Positions 34,556-43,869 of a stretch of DNA of 51,192 nt are shown piece by piece. The stretch comes from Streptomyces scabichelini (GTDB taxonomy: Bacteria; Actinomycetota; Actinomycetes; Streptomycetales; Streptomycetaceae): assembly GCF_011045015.1 (NCBI RefSeq), contig NZ_JAAKZY010000059.1, positions 1 through 51,192 on the forward strand. Direction: 5' to 3'. Within the stretch, counting starts at the first letter, position 1; the number at the start of each line of letters is the position of its first letter. The notes under the pieces were generated by a model, which did no database searches, was not told the origin of the DNA, and worked only from the letters and a program-made list of their open reading frames with translations. The translations under genes and the position numbers were made by a program.

Positions 34556-37120
34556 TCAGGACACAGTCAACAAGGCGCGTGCGACCTGGGCGAATTCCCC
34601 CTTCGGGTGGTCGCGGAAGAGGGGCTCCGTGCCGAACAGGACGGCGTGCGGGCCGCTGACCACCGCCGCCCGGCCCGCCGCCTGCGCGGGTCCGCCGGTG
34701 CCGTCCTCCAGGGGGCGCCAATGGCCGGAGACGAGCGGGTTCCCGGTCGCGTACGACTGCTCCACGCGGACTCCGCGGCCGAGGTCCGTGAACCAGAGCG
34801 GGGCGTAGACGAAGCTGTGGTCCGGGGCGCCGGCGGTGACGCCGCCTGCCGAATTGACCACGCGTACAACGCCGTTGGCGTCTCCGTTGCCTTCCACGGG
34901 CTTCACGGCGAGCAGCTCCGTGGCGGCGTTGAGGGCCGCTCCGGTGGCCCCGCGGCCGACCAGACCCTCGCGGGCCAGGAAGCCGTCCAGAGCGGTGCGT
35001 GCGGCCGTGCTGAGGCCCGCGTGGTTCAGTCCGGCCGAGGCGAACAGGACGTCCGCCTTCGACCAGTCGAAGCCCGCGTTGAGGACGGCGGTCGAGACGG
35101 GCGTCACGTCGAAGTTCATCTCGCGGAGGGCGAACAGCTCGCCCGGTGTGACGGCCGCGGCGACTCGTACGCGATGGAGCGGGGCGCCGCCGGTTTCCTT
35201 CGTCGCGTCGAAGGCGACGTCGTACCGCTTGGCGAGGGCCACCGCCTTCGCGCGGGCCGAGGCGGGCACGATCGCGCTGCCGTCGGACGCCTGGCGGACC
35301 GAAACACCGTCCGCCAGAAGGGAGTTGAGGGCCGCGATCTCGCGTGCGTCGTCGAGGCGCAGGCGGAGGGTGCCGCGGGGGGCCACGTAACCGACGTTCG
35401 CGGCCTCGTCGACCGCGCGGGCGGGGACGGAGAGCCTGGTGGTGCGTACGGAGTCGACCGTCGCGCCCCACAGCCGGCCCAGACTCCAGCCGGAGATGTC
35501 GTACATGATCGACACCTTGTCGCTGATGTCCCGCCCGTCCGCCAGCAGCACGTTCGCCATGCCGCGCTTGGGCTGGTGCAGGTCGACGACGTACGAGCCC
35601 TTCGCGTACGCCTTCCCGCCGAGCCTGAAGTCCTTTGTGGCACGCGTGACTTGGACGTCGTTGGCGAGCAGGTGGTCGACCAGACGGGCCGCGGCGGTGG
35701 CCGAGCGCTGCGCCTTGCCGCCGCCCGCCGGGATGACGTACGCGCGGGGGAAGTCCGTCGTGTAGACGTCCTCCGGGCCGATTCCCGGCACGCCCGGCAC
35801 CGTCTCCGGGGAGACCGGGACCTGCTCGGCGCCTGTCGCGCCCCGGCGGAAGACCTCGATCTGGTCGGCGATCAGTGAAGTCCGGTTTGCTTGTGTGTAG
35901 TCGAGGGTCGCACGGATGGCCGCGCCCGCCACGTCCACGTTGATGGCCGAACGGCGGCGGAGTTCGTCGACGGAGAGCTCGTCGTACTCCTCGTTGTTGA
36001 CCGCCAGCGGGATCTCGACCGTGTGCGCGGCGACCGTGCCGTGGAAGGCCGCGTACTGCGGGGTGAAGATCGGCGGCCAGTCGTCCCAGCCCTCCTCCTG
36101 GTCCCGGAAGGGGATCTGGGCGGGTTCGACGCCGTCCTTCCCGGGGGTGTAGCCGAGGCCGTTGACGGCGGCCTCCATGCCCAGCGCGTTGGCGTAGGTG
36201 TTCTTGAGGAAGAGGTCGTACTCGTAGTTCTCGCCGTGCGGCGGTGTCGTCGGCTCGATGAGGGTGCCGTTGACGTAACCGTGCGTGTCGACCATCACCG
36301 CGGGCTGCTTGTCGATCTCGATCTGGCGCATCGCGCGGACCTCGGGCTGCGAGGCGGTGACGAAGTCGCGGTTCATGTCGAAGCCGTTGGCGTTGGCGCG
36401 GGTGCCGGCGATACGGCCGTCCGGGTTCGCGGTGATGTTGAAGTAGACGCGGTTGTGAGCGAGCAGGTCGGTGGTCTTGCGGTCCTTGGCCGTCGCGAGC
36501 CGCTCGATGAGTTCGAGGCTCGCGTCCGTGCCCTCCCACTCGTTGCCGTGGATGTTGTTGTTGAAGAAGACGGGTGTTTTGTAGCCGGACTTGATCGCCG
36601 GGTCCTTCGCGGCGGCCGCGGGCGCGTTCTCGATCAGTTCCCGCATACGTTCCTGTGCGCGCGCCTGCCCCGACGACTCCGGCGCGGTGACGGTGACCAG
36701 GTAGAGACGGTGGCCGCCCGCCGAACGCCCCGCGATCTCCACACTCACCCGGTCCCCGAGCCGCTGGATCTCGTTCAGCTTCGGGGCGATGGCGTGGTAC
36801 GGGGTCAGGCCGAGCTTGATGGACTTGTCCGCCGGGTTCTCCGGGTCCGGGGTGAGGACCTGTTCGCGGGGGTAGCCGCGGGTGCCTCCGGTGAGTTCGG
36901 TGACGGGGGACGTCAGAGCCCTGTCGGTCGCGCTCTCCGGGGTTCGCGCGGCTCGTCCGGTGCCGGTCCGGGCCTCCGCCTCCGCATCCGTCCCCGCCTC
37001 TGCCTCGCGAGTCGGGGGCTGTGGGGTGGGGTCGGCGACGGCGCCGTGCGGGGTGAGTAACAGCGTGGCCGCCGCGGTGACTGCGGCGGTGGCGATCAGG
37101 GCGGGTCTCGGTAGCTGCAC
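34556..37120 (-). CDS. Secreted M14-family zinc carboxypeptidase, with a TTA codon
   Basis: 854 residues. A short signal peptide (PALIATAAVTAAATLLLTPHGAVA, cut in two here only by the reader) ends near residue 30, followed by an acidic/Thr-rich linker. The peptidase domain shows the zinc motif HGNEWEG (HxxE), a later metal His in VDTHGYVNG and the Glu of AAHTVEIPLAV. The remaining ~450 residues form a C-terminal region with little similarity to named families. GTG at 37120 with AGGAGG upstream is chosen over longer frames. Leu21, in the signal peptide, is TTA (37058-37060), so expression should depend on the bldA tRNA. It probably digests peptides outside the cell during late growth. Confidence 0.85.
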   Translation of the reverse strand: MQLPRPALIATAAVTAAATLLLTPHGAVADPTPQPPTREAEAGTDAEAEARTGTGRAARTPESATDRALTSPVTELTGGTRGYPREQVLTPDPENPADKSIKLGLTPYHAIAPKLNEIQRLGDRVSVEIAGRSAGGHRLYLVTVTAPESSGQARAQERMRELIENAPAAAAKDPAIKSGYKTPVFFNNNIHGNEWEGTDASLELIERLATAKDRKTTDLLAHNRVYFNITANPDGRIAGTRANANGFDMNRDFVTASQPEVRAMRQIEIDKQPAVMVDTHGYVNGTLIEPTTPPHGENYEYDLFLKNTYANALGMEAAVNGLGYTPGKDGVEPAQIPFRDQEEGWDDWPPIFTPQYAAFHGTVAAHTVEIPLAVNNEEYDELSVDELRRRSAINVDVAGAAIRATLDYTQANRTSLIADQIEVFRRGATGAEQVPVSPETVPGVPGIGPEDVYTTDFPRAYVIPAGGGKAQRSATAAARLVDHLLANDVQVTRATKDFRLGGKAYAKGSYVVDLHQPKRGMANVLLADGRDISDKVSIMYDISGWSLGRLWGATVDSVRTTRLSVPARAVDEAANVGYVAPRGTLRLRLDDAREIAALNSLLADGVSVRQASDGSAIVPASARAKAVALAKRYDVAFDATKETGGAPLHRVRVAAAVTPGELFALREMNFDVTPVSTAVLNAGFDWSKADVLFASAGLNHAGLSTAARTALDGFLAREGLVGRGATGAALNAATELLAVKPVEGNGDANGVVRVVNSAGGVTAGAPDHSFVYAPLWFTDLGRGVRVEQSYATGNPLVSGHWRPLEDGTGGPAQAAGRAAVVSGPHAVLFGTEPLFRDHPKGEFAQVARALLTVS

Positions 37121-37335
37121 GCGTACCTCCTGTGAATCGGTACGGGGAGGTGTACCTGTTCGACTCCCTTGCAACAAGAGGGCGTTGGCGGCACGGGAGC
37201 CTCCGGATTGCCTCTGTGCGGCTCCGGATGTCTCAGGCGGCGGGTCCTCGGTGGCCGGAGAGGGCATGCTGAGGGTGGGCGTCGGCGCGACGGAGGCCGG
37301 GCCCTGGAGCGCAGGGCGTGAGGCGAGGAGAGTCC

Positions 37336-38199
37336 ATGGCAACGATTCCGTCGCTCCCCAGCAGGGATGACGTGGCACGGATCGCACGGAACACCACCGA
37401 CATCACCGGCCAACTTCTGGACACCGCGGGCAATATCACCCGTATCGCCATCAACACCTTTGATCCGCGGGACGGTTCCGGGGCGGAGGCGTTGCGGGTA
37501 CTGCGGGAAACCACGGCCGAACTGGCCGAGGCCAGCGCCTCACCGCAGGCGCAGGAGGCCTTCTACCGCATCGTGGACACGCTGACGCGGCTCGGCGCGA
37601 GCGGAGCGCCGCTCGCCGTGCATCCCGTCAGCGAGCCCGCCCAAGCCCTGCTCACCGCGCTCGGTGACAGCCTGCTGCCCGTACTCGACGCGGTGGAGCC
37701 GGCCGTCGAGGAGGCGGCGGAGGCGCTCGGCGAACTCGTCGACGCCACATCGCCGTTACTGCCCGCGGCGGCCGGGGTGGCGGCGGGCACGCTCCTCGCC
37801 GTGACTCCCCTGATACGGGCCGCGGCGGACGTCCTGCGGGACTCGTCCCCCGAACTCCGCCGCATCGCCGACGCGCTGACGGCCGCGCTGGCTCCGCTGC
37901 TGCCTCTGCAGGTGGCCCTGGCGGAACGGGCGGCTGCCGCCGGCGCGGGCGTGATCCGCGCGACGCTCCCGCCCCTGGCCGACCTCACGGAGGCGGCGGC
38001 CGCCGGCATGAAGGCGGGCCGCCCCCTCCTCATCGCCGGTGAGGAATTCGTCGTCTCCGGCCTGGAACACCTCCAGCCCCTCCTCCTCGCGTCCGCCTTC
38101 CGGGCGGGGCGGGTGGCCCGGGCGGCGGCGGTCCGGGTGTCGGCGGCGGTGTCGCCTGCGGCGGACCAGGGGGTTGTGGTGGCGGTTCATCCCGTGTGA
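37336..38199 (+). CDS. Hypothetical Ala/Leu-rich helical protein, with a TTA codon
   Basis: 287 residues, mostly amphipathic helices rich in Ala, Leu, Glu and Val, with alternating hydrophobic stretches (SPLLPAAAGVAAGTLLAVTPLIRAAADVL) that might associate with membranes. No signal peptide and no recognised domain. The ATG at 37336 follows GGAGAG. Leu141 is TTA (37756-37758). It is divergent from the M14 peptidase, which also has a TTA codon, across a 215-bp gap in which I see no clear operator. I do not recognise the family. Confidence 0.6.
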   Translation: MATIPSLPSRDDVARIARNTTDITGQLLDTAGNITRIAINTFDPRDGSGAEALRVLRETTAELAEASASPQAQEAFYRIVDTLTRLGASGAPLAVHPVSEPAQALLTALGDSLLPVLDAVEPAVEEAAEALGELVDATSPLLPAAAGVAAGTLLAVTPLIRAAADVLRDSSPELRRIADALTAALAPLLPLQVALAERAAAAGAGVIRATLPPLADLTEAAAAGMKAGRPLLIAGEEFVVSGLEHLQPLLLASAFRAGRVARAAAVRVSAAVSPAADQGVVVAVHPV

Positions 38200-38231
38200 G
38201 GGCCGTTGGGTTCGTGGGTGCTCCGCCCGGA

Positions 38232-38237
38232 TAAAGT
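38232..38237 (+). promoter_or_regulatory. -10 element for a leaderless EI24 gene
   Basis: TAAAGT followed by six bases and the ATG at 38244; no ribosome site is present. The spacing fits a leaderless transcript. Confidence 0.5.
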
Positions 38238-38243
38238 GCGCCT

Positions 38244-39050
38244 ATGAGCGATCTGGGCGTGGGATTCGGCTACTTGGTGCAGGGGCAGCGTTGGGTTGCC
38301 CGGCATGGGAAGCAGTTCGGGTTCGGGTTGATCCCGGGGCTCATCACGCTCGTGTTGTACGCGGCGGCGCTGACCGCCCTCGCCCTCTGGGGCACGGACT
38401 TCGTGGCCTGGGCCACCCCGTTCGCCGACGAGTGGTCCAGCCCCTGGCTCGGCCTCTTCCGCGGGTTCCTGACGGCCGTCCTCTTCGCCCTCGCCCTGCT
38501 CCTCGCCGTCGTCACCTTCACCGCCGTGACCCTGCTCATCGGCCAGCCCTTCTACGAGAACCTCTCCGAGAAGGTGGACCGCGACGTCTCACCGGACGGA
38601 ACGGCACCCGAGTCGGGACTCCCGCTGTGGCGCGAGCTGCTGATCTCGGCGAGGGACAGCCTCCGGATCGTCGTCAGGGCCGCGGTGTGGGGCGTGCTGC
38701 TCTTCGGGCTCGGGTTCATCCCGTTCGTAGGCCAGACCGTCGTACCGGTGATCGGCTTCATCGTCACCGGGTTCTTCCTGACCGAGGAGCTGACAGGAGT
38801 CGCGCTGCAACGCCGCCGCGTCGAACTCCGCGAACGTCTCACGCTGTTGCGCTCCCGCAAGACGCTGGTATGGGGCTTCGGCACGCCCCTCGCCCTCGCC
38901 TTCGTCGTCCCGTTCGTCGCCGTCTTCCTGATGCCCGGCGCGGTCGCGGGCGCCACACTGATGGCCCGCGACCTGCTGGGCGAGCAGACCGGAGAGAACG
39001 AGAACGAGGACGAGAATCAGGCCCAGGGCGACAGCGTCACTCCCTGGTGA
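38244..39050 (+). CDS. EI24 / CysZ-like membrane protein
   Basis: 268 residues. Four main hydrophobic regions (GLIPGLITLVLYAAALTAL, FRGFLTAVLFALALLLAVVTF, VVRAAVWGVLLFGLGFIPFV, PLALAFVVPFVAVFLMPGAVAGATLM). The pattern, with a GQPFYENLSEKVDR loop after the second helix, matches EI24 domain proteins, whose E. coli member CysZ imports sulfate. In actinobacteria the function is not settled. It ends three bases before the stop of the convergent C15-like gene. The C-terminus is an acidic Glu/Asn-rich tail. Confidence 0.85.
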   Translation: MSDLGVGFGYLVQGQRWVARHGKQFGFGLIPGLITLVLYAAALTALALWGTDFVAWATPFADEWSSPWLGLFRGFLTAVLFALALLLAVVTFTAVTLLIGQPFYENLSEKVDRDVSPDGTAPESGLPLWRELLISARDSLRIVVRAAVWGVLLFGLGFIPFVGQTVVPVIGFIVTGFFLTEELTGVALQRRRVELRERLTLLRSRKTLVWGFGTPLALAFVVPFVAVFLMPGAVAGATLMARDLLGEQTGENENEDENQAQGDSVTPW

Positions 39051-39053
39051 GCT

Positions 39054-40301
39054 TCAGGACGCGTCCGCCGCCACCGTCACGATCGCCCGGACCTGCGCGA
39101 TGATGTCCAGCCGGTTCTGGACGAACTGCGCATCCGTGACCACCCCCGTCGCCGGATCCGTGTTGCCCGCGCCGAACTGGAGCACCGGCGTGTGCACATG
39201 CCCGCCGGGCAGCGAGGCGCGCAGACCGAGGCGGTCGCGCAGCAGCGTCGCCCGGTACGCGATCTCGTTGGAGAGGTAGTTCCCGCCGCCGCCTTCGCGC
39301 GCCGTCGACCCCGGGGTCGGACCGTCGGGCCGCTGCACCGGCTCGGTGCCGCCCGCCGGGATCTCGGTCACCGCCGTGTTGTCGTACACGGGGAAGCGAC
39401 CCGTACTCGCGGCCACAATCTCCTTGTACGGCAAGGTCGTCGACGTCCACTGGGGCCCCGAGACCGGGTCGGTCACCGGGATGGTCTCGGTGCGCGAGAG
39501 GTTCTCGTTGTCCGGGAAACCGCCCCGCCAGGCGCCGTTGGTGCGCTCGACGTCGAAGCGGCCCACACGGCCCTGGCTGACCGTGGTGAAAAGATCGACG
39601 CGGGGGAGATGCGGGCGCAGCGTCCGCTCCACCGTTCCGTCCGTGAAGTCCTGCCAGCGGACCGGGAAGAGCGCGGTCTCGATACGGGCGGGGCCGTCGG
39701 CCGTCTCGATCACCGTGCCGTCGAGGGCGAGGGCGGTGGCCCCCGAGGGGTTGGAGATCCGGACGTCCCGGTCCAGCGTGAACGGATCGAAGCCGGTGAC
39801 CAGGATCCGCTTGACGCTTTTGCCGTGCGGATAACGGATGGTGTCCTGGCCGCGCGAGGTCCGCTCAAGTGCGCTCAGAAGCCGGGCGCGCTGGGCATCG
39901 CCGATGCCGAACTCCGGCTCCCACTGGCGTACTTCACGGGTCATGCCCAGCCGCGCCCAGTACAGCGGACGATCGTCGTCCCGGCTCAGGTCACCGCCCG
40001 CCGGACCCCGCCCCTGAGCCCGGTCGACCGCCCGTCGCCACAGCTCCCCGCCCTGTCGTACGACCACCCGCTCGGCCTGCGCGTACGACCGCGCCTTGCC
40101 CAGCGCCCGCGCGAACTCCGGTGCCACCGCGTCGAATCCGGAGCGACGCAGGATCTCCTGGGGCGCCGCCCTGTCGAGGCGCTGCTCCTCCACGGTGAGC
40201 GCGGCCGCGGACTCCTCGGCCGCCAGGGCGGGCGGGGCCGCGAGACCCGCCAGCAGAGCCGCAAGTCCGAGGGCGCCGATCCGAACACGTATATGTGTCA
40301 A
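39054..40301 (-). CDS. Secreted pyroglutamyl-peptidase-like (C15 fold) protein lacking the catalytic cysteine
   Basis: 415 residues. A hydrophobic signal (IGALGLAALLAGLAAPPALA) is followed by a ~140-residue N-terminal extension not found in Pcp enzymes. The C15 fold starts at ILVTGFDPFTLDRDVRISNPSG, and the Glu region (GRFDVERTN) and the His region (GGHVHTPVL) are kept. The segment that should hold the nucleophile, YxCNxxxY in Pcp, reads GNYLSNEIAYR here, so Ser replaces Cys. Unless Ser can act instead, it may be a binding protein. The first codon is TTG (40301) with GGAAGGA 11 bases upstream; no better start is seen. Known Pcp enzymes are ~215 residues and cytosolic. Confidence 0.7.
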   Translation of the reverse strand: MTHIRVRIGALGLAALLAGLAAPPALAAEESAAALTVEEQRLDRAAPQEILRRSGFDAVAPEFARALGKARSYAQAERVVVRQGGELWRRAVDRAQGRGPAGGDLSRDDDRPLYWARLGMTREVRQWEPEFGIGDAQRARLLSALERTSRGQDTIRYPHGKSVKRILVTGFDPFTLDRDVRISNPSGATALALDGTVIETADGPARIETALFPVRWQDFTDGTVERTLRPHLPRVDLFTTVSQGRVGRFDVERTNGAWRGGFPDNENLSRTETIPVTDPVSGPQWTSTTLPYKEIVAASTGRFPVYDNTAVTEIPAGGTEPVQRPDGPTPGSTAREGGGGNYLSNEIAYRATLLRDRLGLRASLPGGHVHTPVLQFGAGNTDPATGVVTDAQFVQNRLDIIAQVRAIVTVAADAS

Positions 40302-40431
40302 GGCAGTTCAGGTCCTTCCATCACGCGAAAGCCGGGCTGGCCGAAGTATCGCGTGACGGATGGGACGTACGCCATGGGGCACAGCTCATGTGACCTCACC
40401 GGCCAGGAGGTCGGGTCAGGAGGTTAGGAGG

Positions 40432-40545
40432 TCACGTGGTCATCAGGGTGATGCCGAGACCGGCGGCCACGTAGCCCTGCTTCGCCGTCCACTCGGCGAC
40501 GACATGCGCCACGCGCGGGCGGCCGCCAAGATCGAGATCGAGGTG
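40432..40545 (-). pseudogene. Remnant of a LysR-family regulator C-terminus
   Basis: Read on the minus strand, this short stretch encodes GGRPRVAHVVAEWTAKQGYV followed by AAGLGITLMTT and a TGA (40432-40434). That is the pattern of the effector-domain strand/helix near the end of LysR proteins (AxxVxEWTAKxGxVAAGLGITL). No start codon, HTH or upstream domain is present; the frame disappears under the TetR gene. It is probably the leftover of a deleted regulator. An inverted repeat GTGACCTC/GAGGTCAC (40390-40435) follows it. Confidence 0.5.
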
Positions 40546-40555
40546 GTCGCCGCCG

Positions 40556-41125
40556 TCAGCTCCCGCTCTCGCCGAGGAGCGTGAGGAAGTCCCGGAAGGC
40601 GCCGGGCATGTCCACTTCTTCCGGGGCCAGCAGCCACTGGTACTGAAGTCCGTCCATCACCGCGACGAGCAGGGGAGCGGCCCGCTCCGGCGTGAGCCCG
40701 CTGGGCAGCCGGTCCCCGTACTCGGCGCGCAGCACCTGCGCCATGGTCGCGCGCACGGTCGCGTACCGCCGGGTGAAGAACTCGCGTGCCGGATGCTCCT
40801 CCGTGACGCTCTCGCCGAGCAGGGCGGAGAAGGTCTGCACGATGCCGGGCCGCATCGCGTTGTACTCGACGAGCGAGCCGAGCAGATCGAGCCGCCACCG
40901 GGAGTCCGGCACCGCGTCCCACTGGTCGCGCTCCGCCAGGACGGCGACGAGCAGGGCCTCCTTGGTCGGGAAGTAGTGCAGCAGCCCCTGCTGGGTGAGC
41001 CCCACCCGCTCGGCGACCGCGGCCAGGCTCGCCCCCCGGTAGCCGCGCTCGGCGATCACCTCAAGGGCAGCCCGGAGAATCTCCGCGCGCCGCTCCGCGC
41101 CCCTGATCGCCCTGGTCGTCGTCAT
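40556..41125 (-). CDS. TetR-family transcriptional regulator
   Basis: 189 residues from the ATG at 41125. N-terminal HTH: RRAEILRAALEVIAERGYRGASLAAVAERVGLTQQGLLHYFPTKEALL, typical of TetR; the rest is the helical ligand domain with a TetR_C_6-like pattern. It is divergent from the GH3 beta-glucosidase at 41260, and a palindrome lies between them, so it likely represses the glucosidase until a glycoside signal is bound. Longer in-frame starts at 41149 or 41143 would place the start inside that palindrome. Confidence 0.85.
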   Translation of the reverse strand: MTTTRAIRGAERRAEILRAALEVIAERGYRGASLAAVAERVGLTQQGLLHYFPTKEALLVAVLAERDQWDAVPDSRWRLDLLGSLVEYNAMRPGIVQTFSALLGESVTEEHPAREFFTRRYATVRATMAQVLRAEYGDRLPSGLTPERAAPLLVAVMDGLQYQWLLAPEEVDMPGAFRDFLTLLGESGS

Positions 41126-41135
41126 GACCTCACCG

Positions 41136-41155
41136 TACGACATGCGCATGATGTA
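41136..41155. promoter_or_regulatory. Palindromic operator candidate for the TetR regulator
   Basis: TAC-GA-CATGCGCATG-AT-GTA, a perfect 10-bp core (41141-41150) with matching outer TAC/GTA. It sits 10 bp upstream of the TetR start and ~105 bp upstream of the beta-glucosidase start. Confidence 0.5.
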
Positions 41156-41259
41156 CGTGAAGATTCATGTAACTGCAAGATAACGGAACCTACCGATCTA
41201 CAGGTAAACGATGCAGGATGGATGGACGGACGGATCAGACTTCAACGAGGAGGCACCGC

Positions 41260-43713
41260 ATGGCGGGACGAGCCCACACCCCGGCCGACGAGGCGCGTGA
41301 GGCGGTGGTCGAGGCCGCGCTCGGCAGGCTCGGCCTGGACGCGAAGGCGCGGCTGCTCGCCGGTCAGGACATCTGGTCCCTGCCCGCGCTGCCCGAGATC
41401 GGCCTGCGGTCCCTGGTCATGTCGGACGGCCCGATCGGTGTACGAGGCGTCCACTGGACCGCCGACGACCCGTCCATCGCGCTGCCGTCCCCGACCGCGC
41501 TCGCCGCCACCTGGGACCCGGCCCTGGCCCGCCGCGCCGGCACGCTCCTCGCGCAGGAGGCCCGCCGCAAGGGCGTCCACGTCCTCCTCGCGCCCACCGT
41601 CAACCTCCACCGCTCGCCGCTCGGCGGCCGCCACTTCGAGGCGTACAGCGAGGACCCGTATCTGACCGGGCGGATCGGCTCCGGGTACGTCAGGGGCGTA
41701 CAGGAGGGCGGCGTCGGCACCACCGTCAAGCACTTCGTCGCGAACGACGCCGAGACCGACCGCTTCACCGTGAACAACGTGGTCTCCGAACGCGCCCTGC
41801 GCGAGCTCTACTTGGCCCCCTTCGAGGCCATCGTCGCCGACGCCCGCCCCTGGGGCGTCATGACCGCCTACAACTCGGTCAACGGCACGACGATGACCGA
41901 GCACCGCCACCTCGTGGGCGAAGTCCTGCGCGGAGAATGGGGCTTCGACGGCATCAACGTCTCCGACTGGATGGCCGCCCGGTCCACCGTCGGCGCCATC
42001 GAGGGCGGCCTGGACATCGCGATGCCCGGCCCACAGACCGTGTACGGCGAGGCGCTCGCCCAGGCCGTTCGCGACGGCGAGGTGACGGAGGCCAAGGTCG
42101 ACGAGGCGGTACGGAACGTGCTGCGGCTCGCCGCTCGCGTCGGCATCCTGGAGGGCGCCGAGCCGGCCGTGACCGAGCCGCCCGGCACCGTCGACGGCGA
42201 GGCCCTGGCCCGCGAGGTCGCCCGCCGCTCCTTCGTCCTCGTACGCAACGAAGGAGCCCTTCCGCTGCCCGAAGGGCACAAGGTCGCTCTCATCGGCGCC
42301 GCCGCCCGCGACGCCCGAGTCCTCGGCGGCGGCTCCGCCGTCGTCTTCCCCGCCCGGATCGTCTCGCCGCTCGACGGCCTCACCGCCGCGCTGCCCGAGG
42401 GCAGCCTGACGTACGCGGTCGGCGCCGACCCGAACGAGGAACTCGCCGCCGCCGGCAAGGGCTTCGAACTGCGCGCCGTCTGCCGGGACGCCGAAGGCAA
42501 CGTCATCGGCACCGCCTCCGTACCGGGCGGCCACATCCAGTGGATGGGTGACGACCTCCCCGAGGGCGTCACCCACGACACCCTGCACAGCGTCGAGCTG
42601 ACCGGCACCTTCACCCCGCGCGAGAGCGGACCGCACACCTTCGGCATGCGCGGCATGGGCGAGTTCACCCTGAAAGTGGACGGCACCACCTACTTCGACG
42701 GACCCCAACTCCCGGAAAGGGACGACCCGTTCGAGGCGTTCTTCGCACCCCCGGTGCCGCGCGCCGAGGCCGAACTGCGCGCGGGCGAGCCGGTGGAGGT
42801 CTCCCTCAAGTACATCGTGGCCATACCCGAGAGCCGCACCATGAAGGTGGTCGGCTTCACGCTCGCCCACCAGGAGCCGCAGCGCGACCCCGACGAGCTG
42901 ATCGCCGAGGCCGTCGAGGCGGCCCGCGGCGCCGACACCGCGGTCGTCGTGGTCGCCACCACCGAACGCGTCGAGTCCGAGGGCTTCGACCGCAAGGACC
43001 TACGGCTCCCAGGGCGCCAGGACGACCTCGTCCGCGCGGTCGCCGCCGCCAACCCGAACACCGTCGTGATCGTCAACTCCGGCTCCCCGGTGGAACTCCC
43101 ATGGCGCGACCAGGTCGCCGCCGTGCTCCTCGGCTGGTTCCCGGGCCAGGAGGGCGGCGCCGCGCTGGCGGACGTCCTCACGGGCGCGTACGAACCGGGC
43201 GGCCGACTGCCCACCACCTGGGGCTCGTTCGAGGACGCCCCGGTCACCCAGGTCACCCCCTCCGGGGGTGAACTCCCGTACAGCGAGGGCGTGTTCATCG
43301 GCTACCGCGCCTGGGACCGTGACATGGAAAAGCGTGCAGGGAGGACCCCCTCGTACGCCTTCGGCCACGGACTCGGCTACACCGACTGGACGTACGAGTC
43401 GGTCAAGGTCGAGGGCACCACGGCCACGGTCCGCGTCACCAACTCCGGTGCGCGCACGGGCCGCGAGGTCGTTCAGGTCTACCTCGCGCCGACGGAGGGC
43501 GACACCGAGCGCCCGGCCCGGTGGCTCGCCGGTTTCGCGGGCGTCGAGGCCGGCCCCGGCGAGAGCGCCGAGGTGAGCGTCGAACTCCCGCGCCGTGCCT
43601 TCGAGATCTGGGACGAGACCACGCACGCGTGGGCCTTTGTGAAGGGTTCGTACGAGGTTGAGGCCGGGCGGTCGATCGCGGACCGCCGTGTCACGACGAC
43701 GATTACCGTCTGA
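41260..43713 (+). CDS. GH3 beta-glucosidase with an inserted PA14 domain
   Basis: 817 residues, no signal peptide. N-terminal GH3 barrel with LVMSDGPIGVRG, KHFVANDAETDR and the nucleophile Asp236 in GINVSDWMAARS. The C-terminal GH3 domain is interrupted at ~residues 400-525 by a PA14-like beta domain (ESGPHTFGMRGMGEFTLKVDG). An acid/base Glu candidate is in VATTERVESEGFDRKDLRLPG. A fibronectin-III-like domain closes the protein (~residues 710-817). The ATG at 41260 follows GAGGAGG. PA14-containing GH3 enzymes hydrolyse beta-glucosides from the non-reducing end; here it is intracellular, so it would act on imported glycosides. The divergent TetR gene is the likely repressor. Confidence 0.92.
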   Translation: MAGRAHTPADEAREAVVEAALGRLGLDAKARLLAGQDIWSLPALPEIGLRSLVMSDGPIGVRGVHWTADDPSIALPSPTALAATWDPALARRAGTLLAQEARRKGVHVLLAPTVNLHRSPLGGRHFEAYSEDPYLTGRIGSGYVRGVQEGGVGTTVKHFVANDAETDRFTVNNVVSERALRELYLAPFEAIVADARPWGVMTAYNSVNGTTMTEHRHLVGEVLRGEWGFDGINVSDWMAARSTVGAIEGGLDIAMPGPQTVYGEALAQAVRDGEVTEAKVDEAVRNVLRLAARVGILEGAEPAVTEPPGTVDGEALAREVARRSFVLVRNEGALPLPEGHKVALIGAAARDARVLGGGSAVVFPARIVSPLDGLTAALPEGSLTYAVGADPNEELAAAGKGFELRAVCRDAEGNVIGTASVPGGHIQWMGDDLPEGVTHDTLHSVELTGTFTPRESGPHTFGMRGMGEFTLKVDGTTYFDGPQLPERDDPFEAFFAPPVPRAEAELRAGEPVEVSLKYIVAIPESRTMKVVGFTLAHQEPQRDPDELIAEAVEAARGADTAVVVVATTERVESEGFDRKDLRLPGRQDDLVRAVAAANPNTVVIVNSGSPVELPWRDQVAAVLLGWFPGQEGGAALADVLTGAYEPGGRLPTTWGSFEDAPVTQVTPSGGELPYSEGVFIGYRAWDRDMEKRAGRTPSYAFGHGLGYTDWTYESVKVEGTTATVRVTNSGARTGREVVQVYLAPTEGDTERPARWLAGFAGVEAGPGESAEVSVELPRRAFEIWDETTHAWAFVKGSYEVEAGRSIADRRVTTTITV

Positions 43714-43785
43714 TCCCGGCGGAGAGAATCCCCGAGAACGCAGGGAGAGGACTCCCCGAGAACGGGAGAAGGCTCCCGACAAGCT

Positions 43786-43820
43786 GCCCCGGTCCGGAAA
43801 CCTGACGTCCGGGCCGGGGC
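43786..43820. terminator. Terminator between beta-glucosidase and SGNH hydrolase genes
   Basis: GCCCCGGTCCGGA at 43786-43798 pairs with TCCGGGCCGGGGC at 43808-43820 (one wobble, nine-base loop) between convergent genes. Upstream of it a 12-mer TCCCCGAGAACG is repeated at 43729 and 43753. Confidence 0.75.
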
Positions 43821-43869
43821 TACTCCGCTCCGTGGCCCCCGTCGGCTACGTCCTGGCCCCGTCCGTCAG

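Noticed and set aside
33345..36539. A 1064-residue frame extending the serine hydrolase upstream
   Set aside because: The N-terminal ~680 residues are an Arg-rich shadow of the M14 peptidase gene; the hydrolase starts at the ATG at 34493 with a ribosome site.
40405..40432. Three copies of AGGAGGT in a row
   Set aside because: They look like repeated ribosome sites, but no open frame of useful length follows on the plus strand; more likely part of the GTGACCTC/GAGGTCAC hairpin region.
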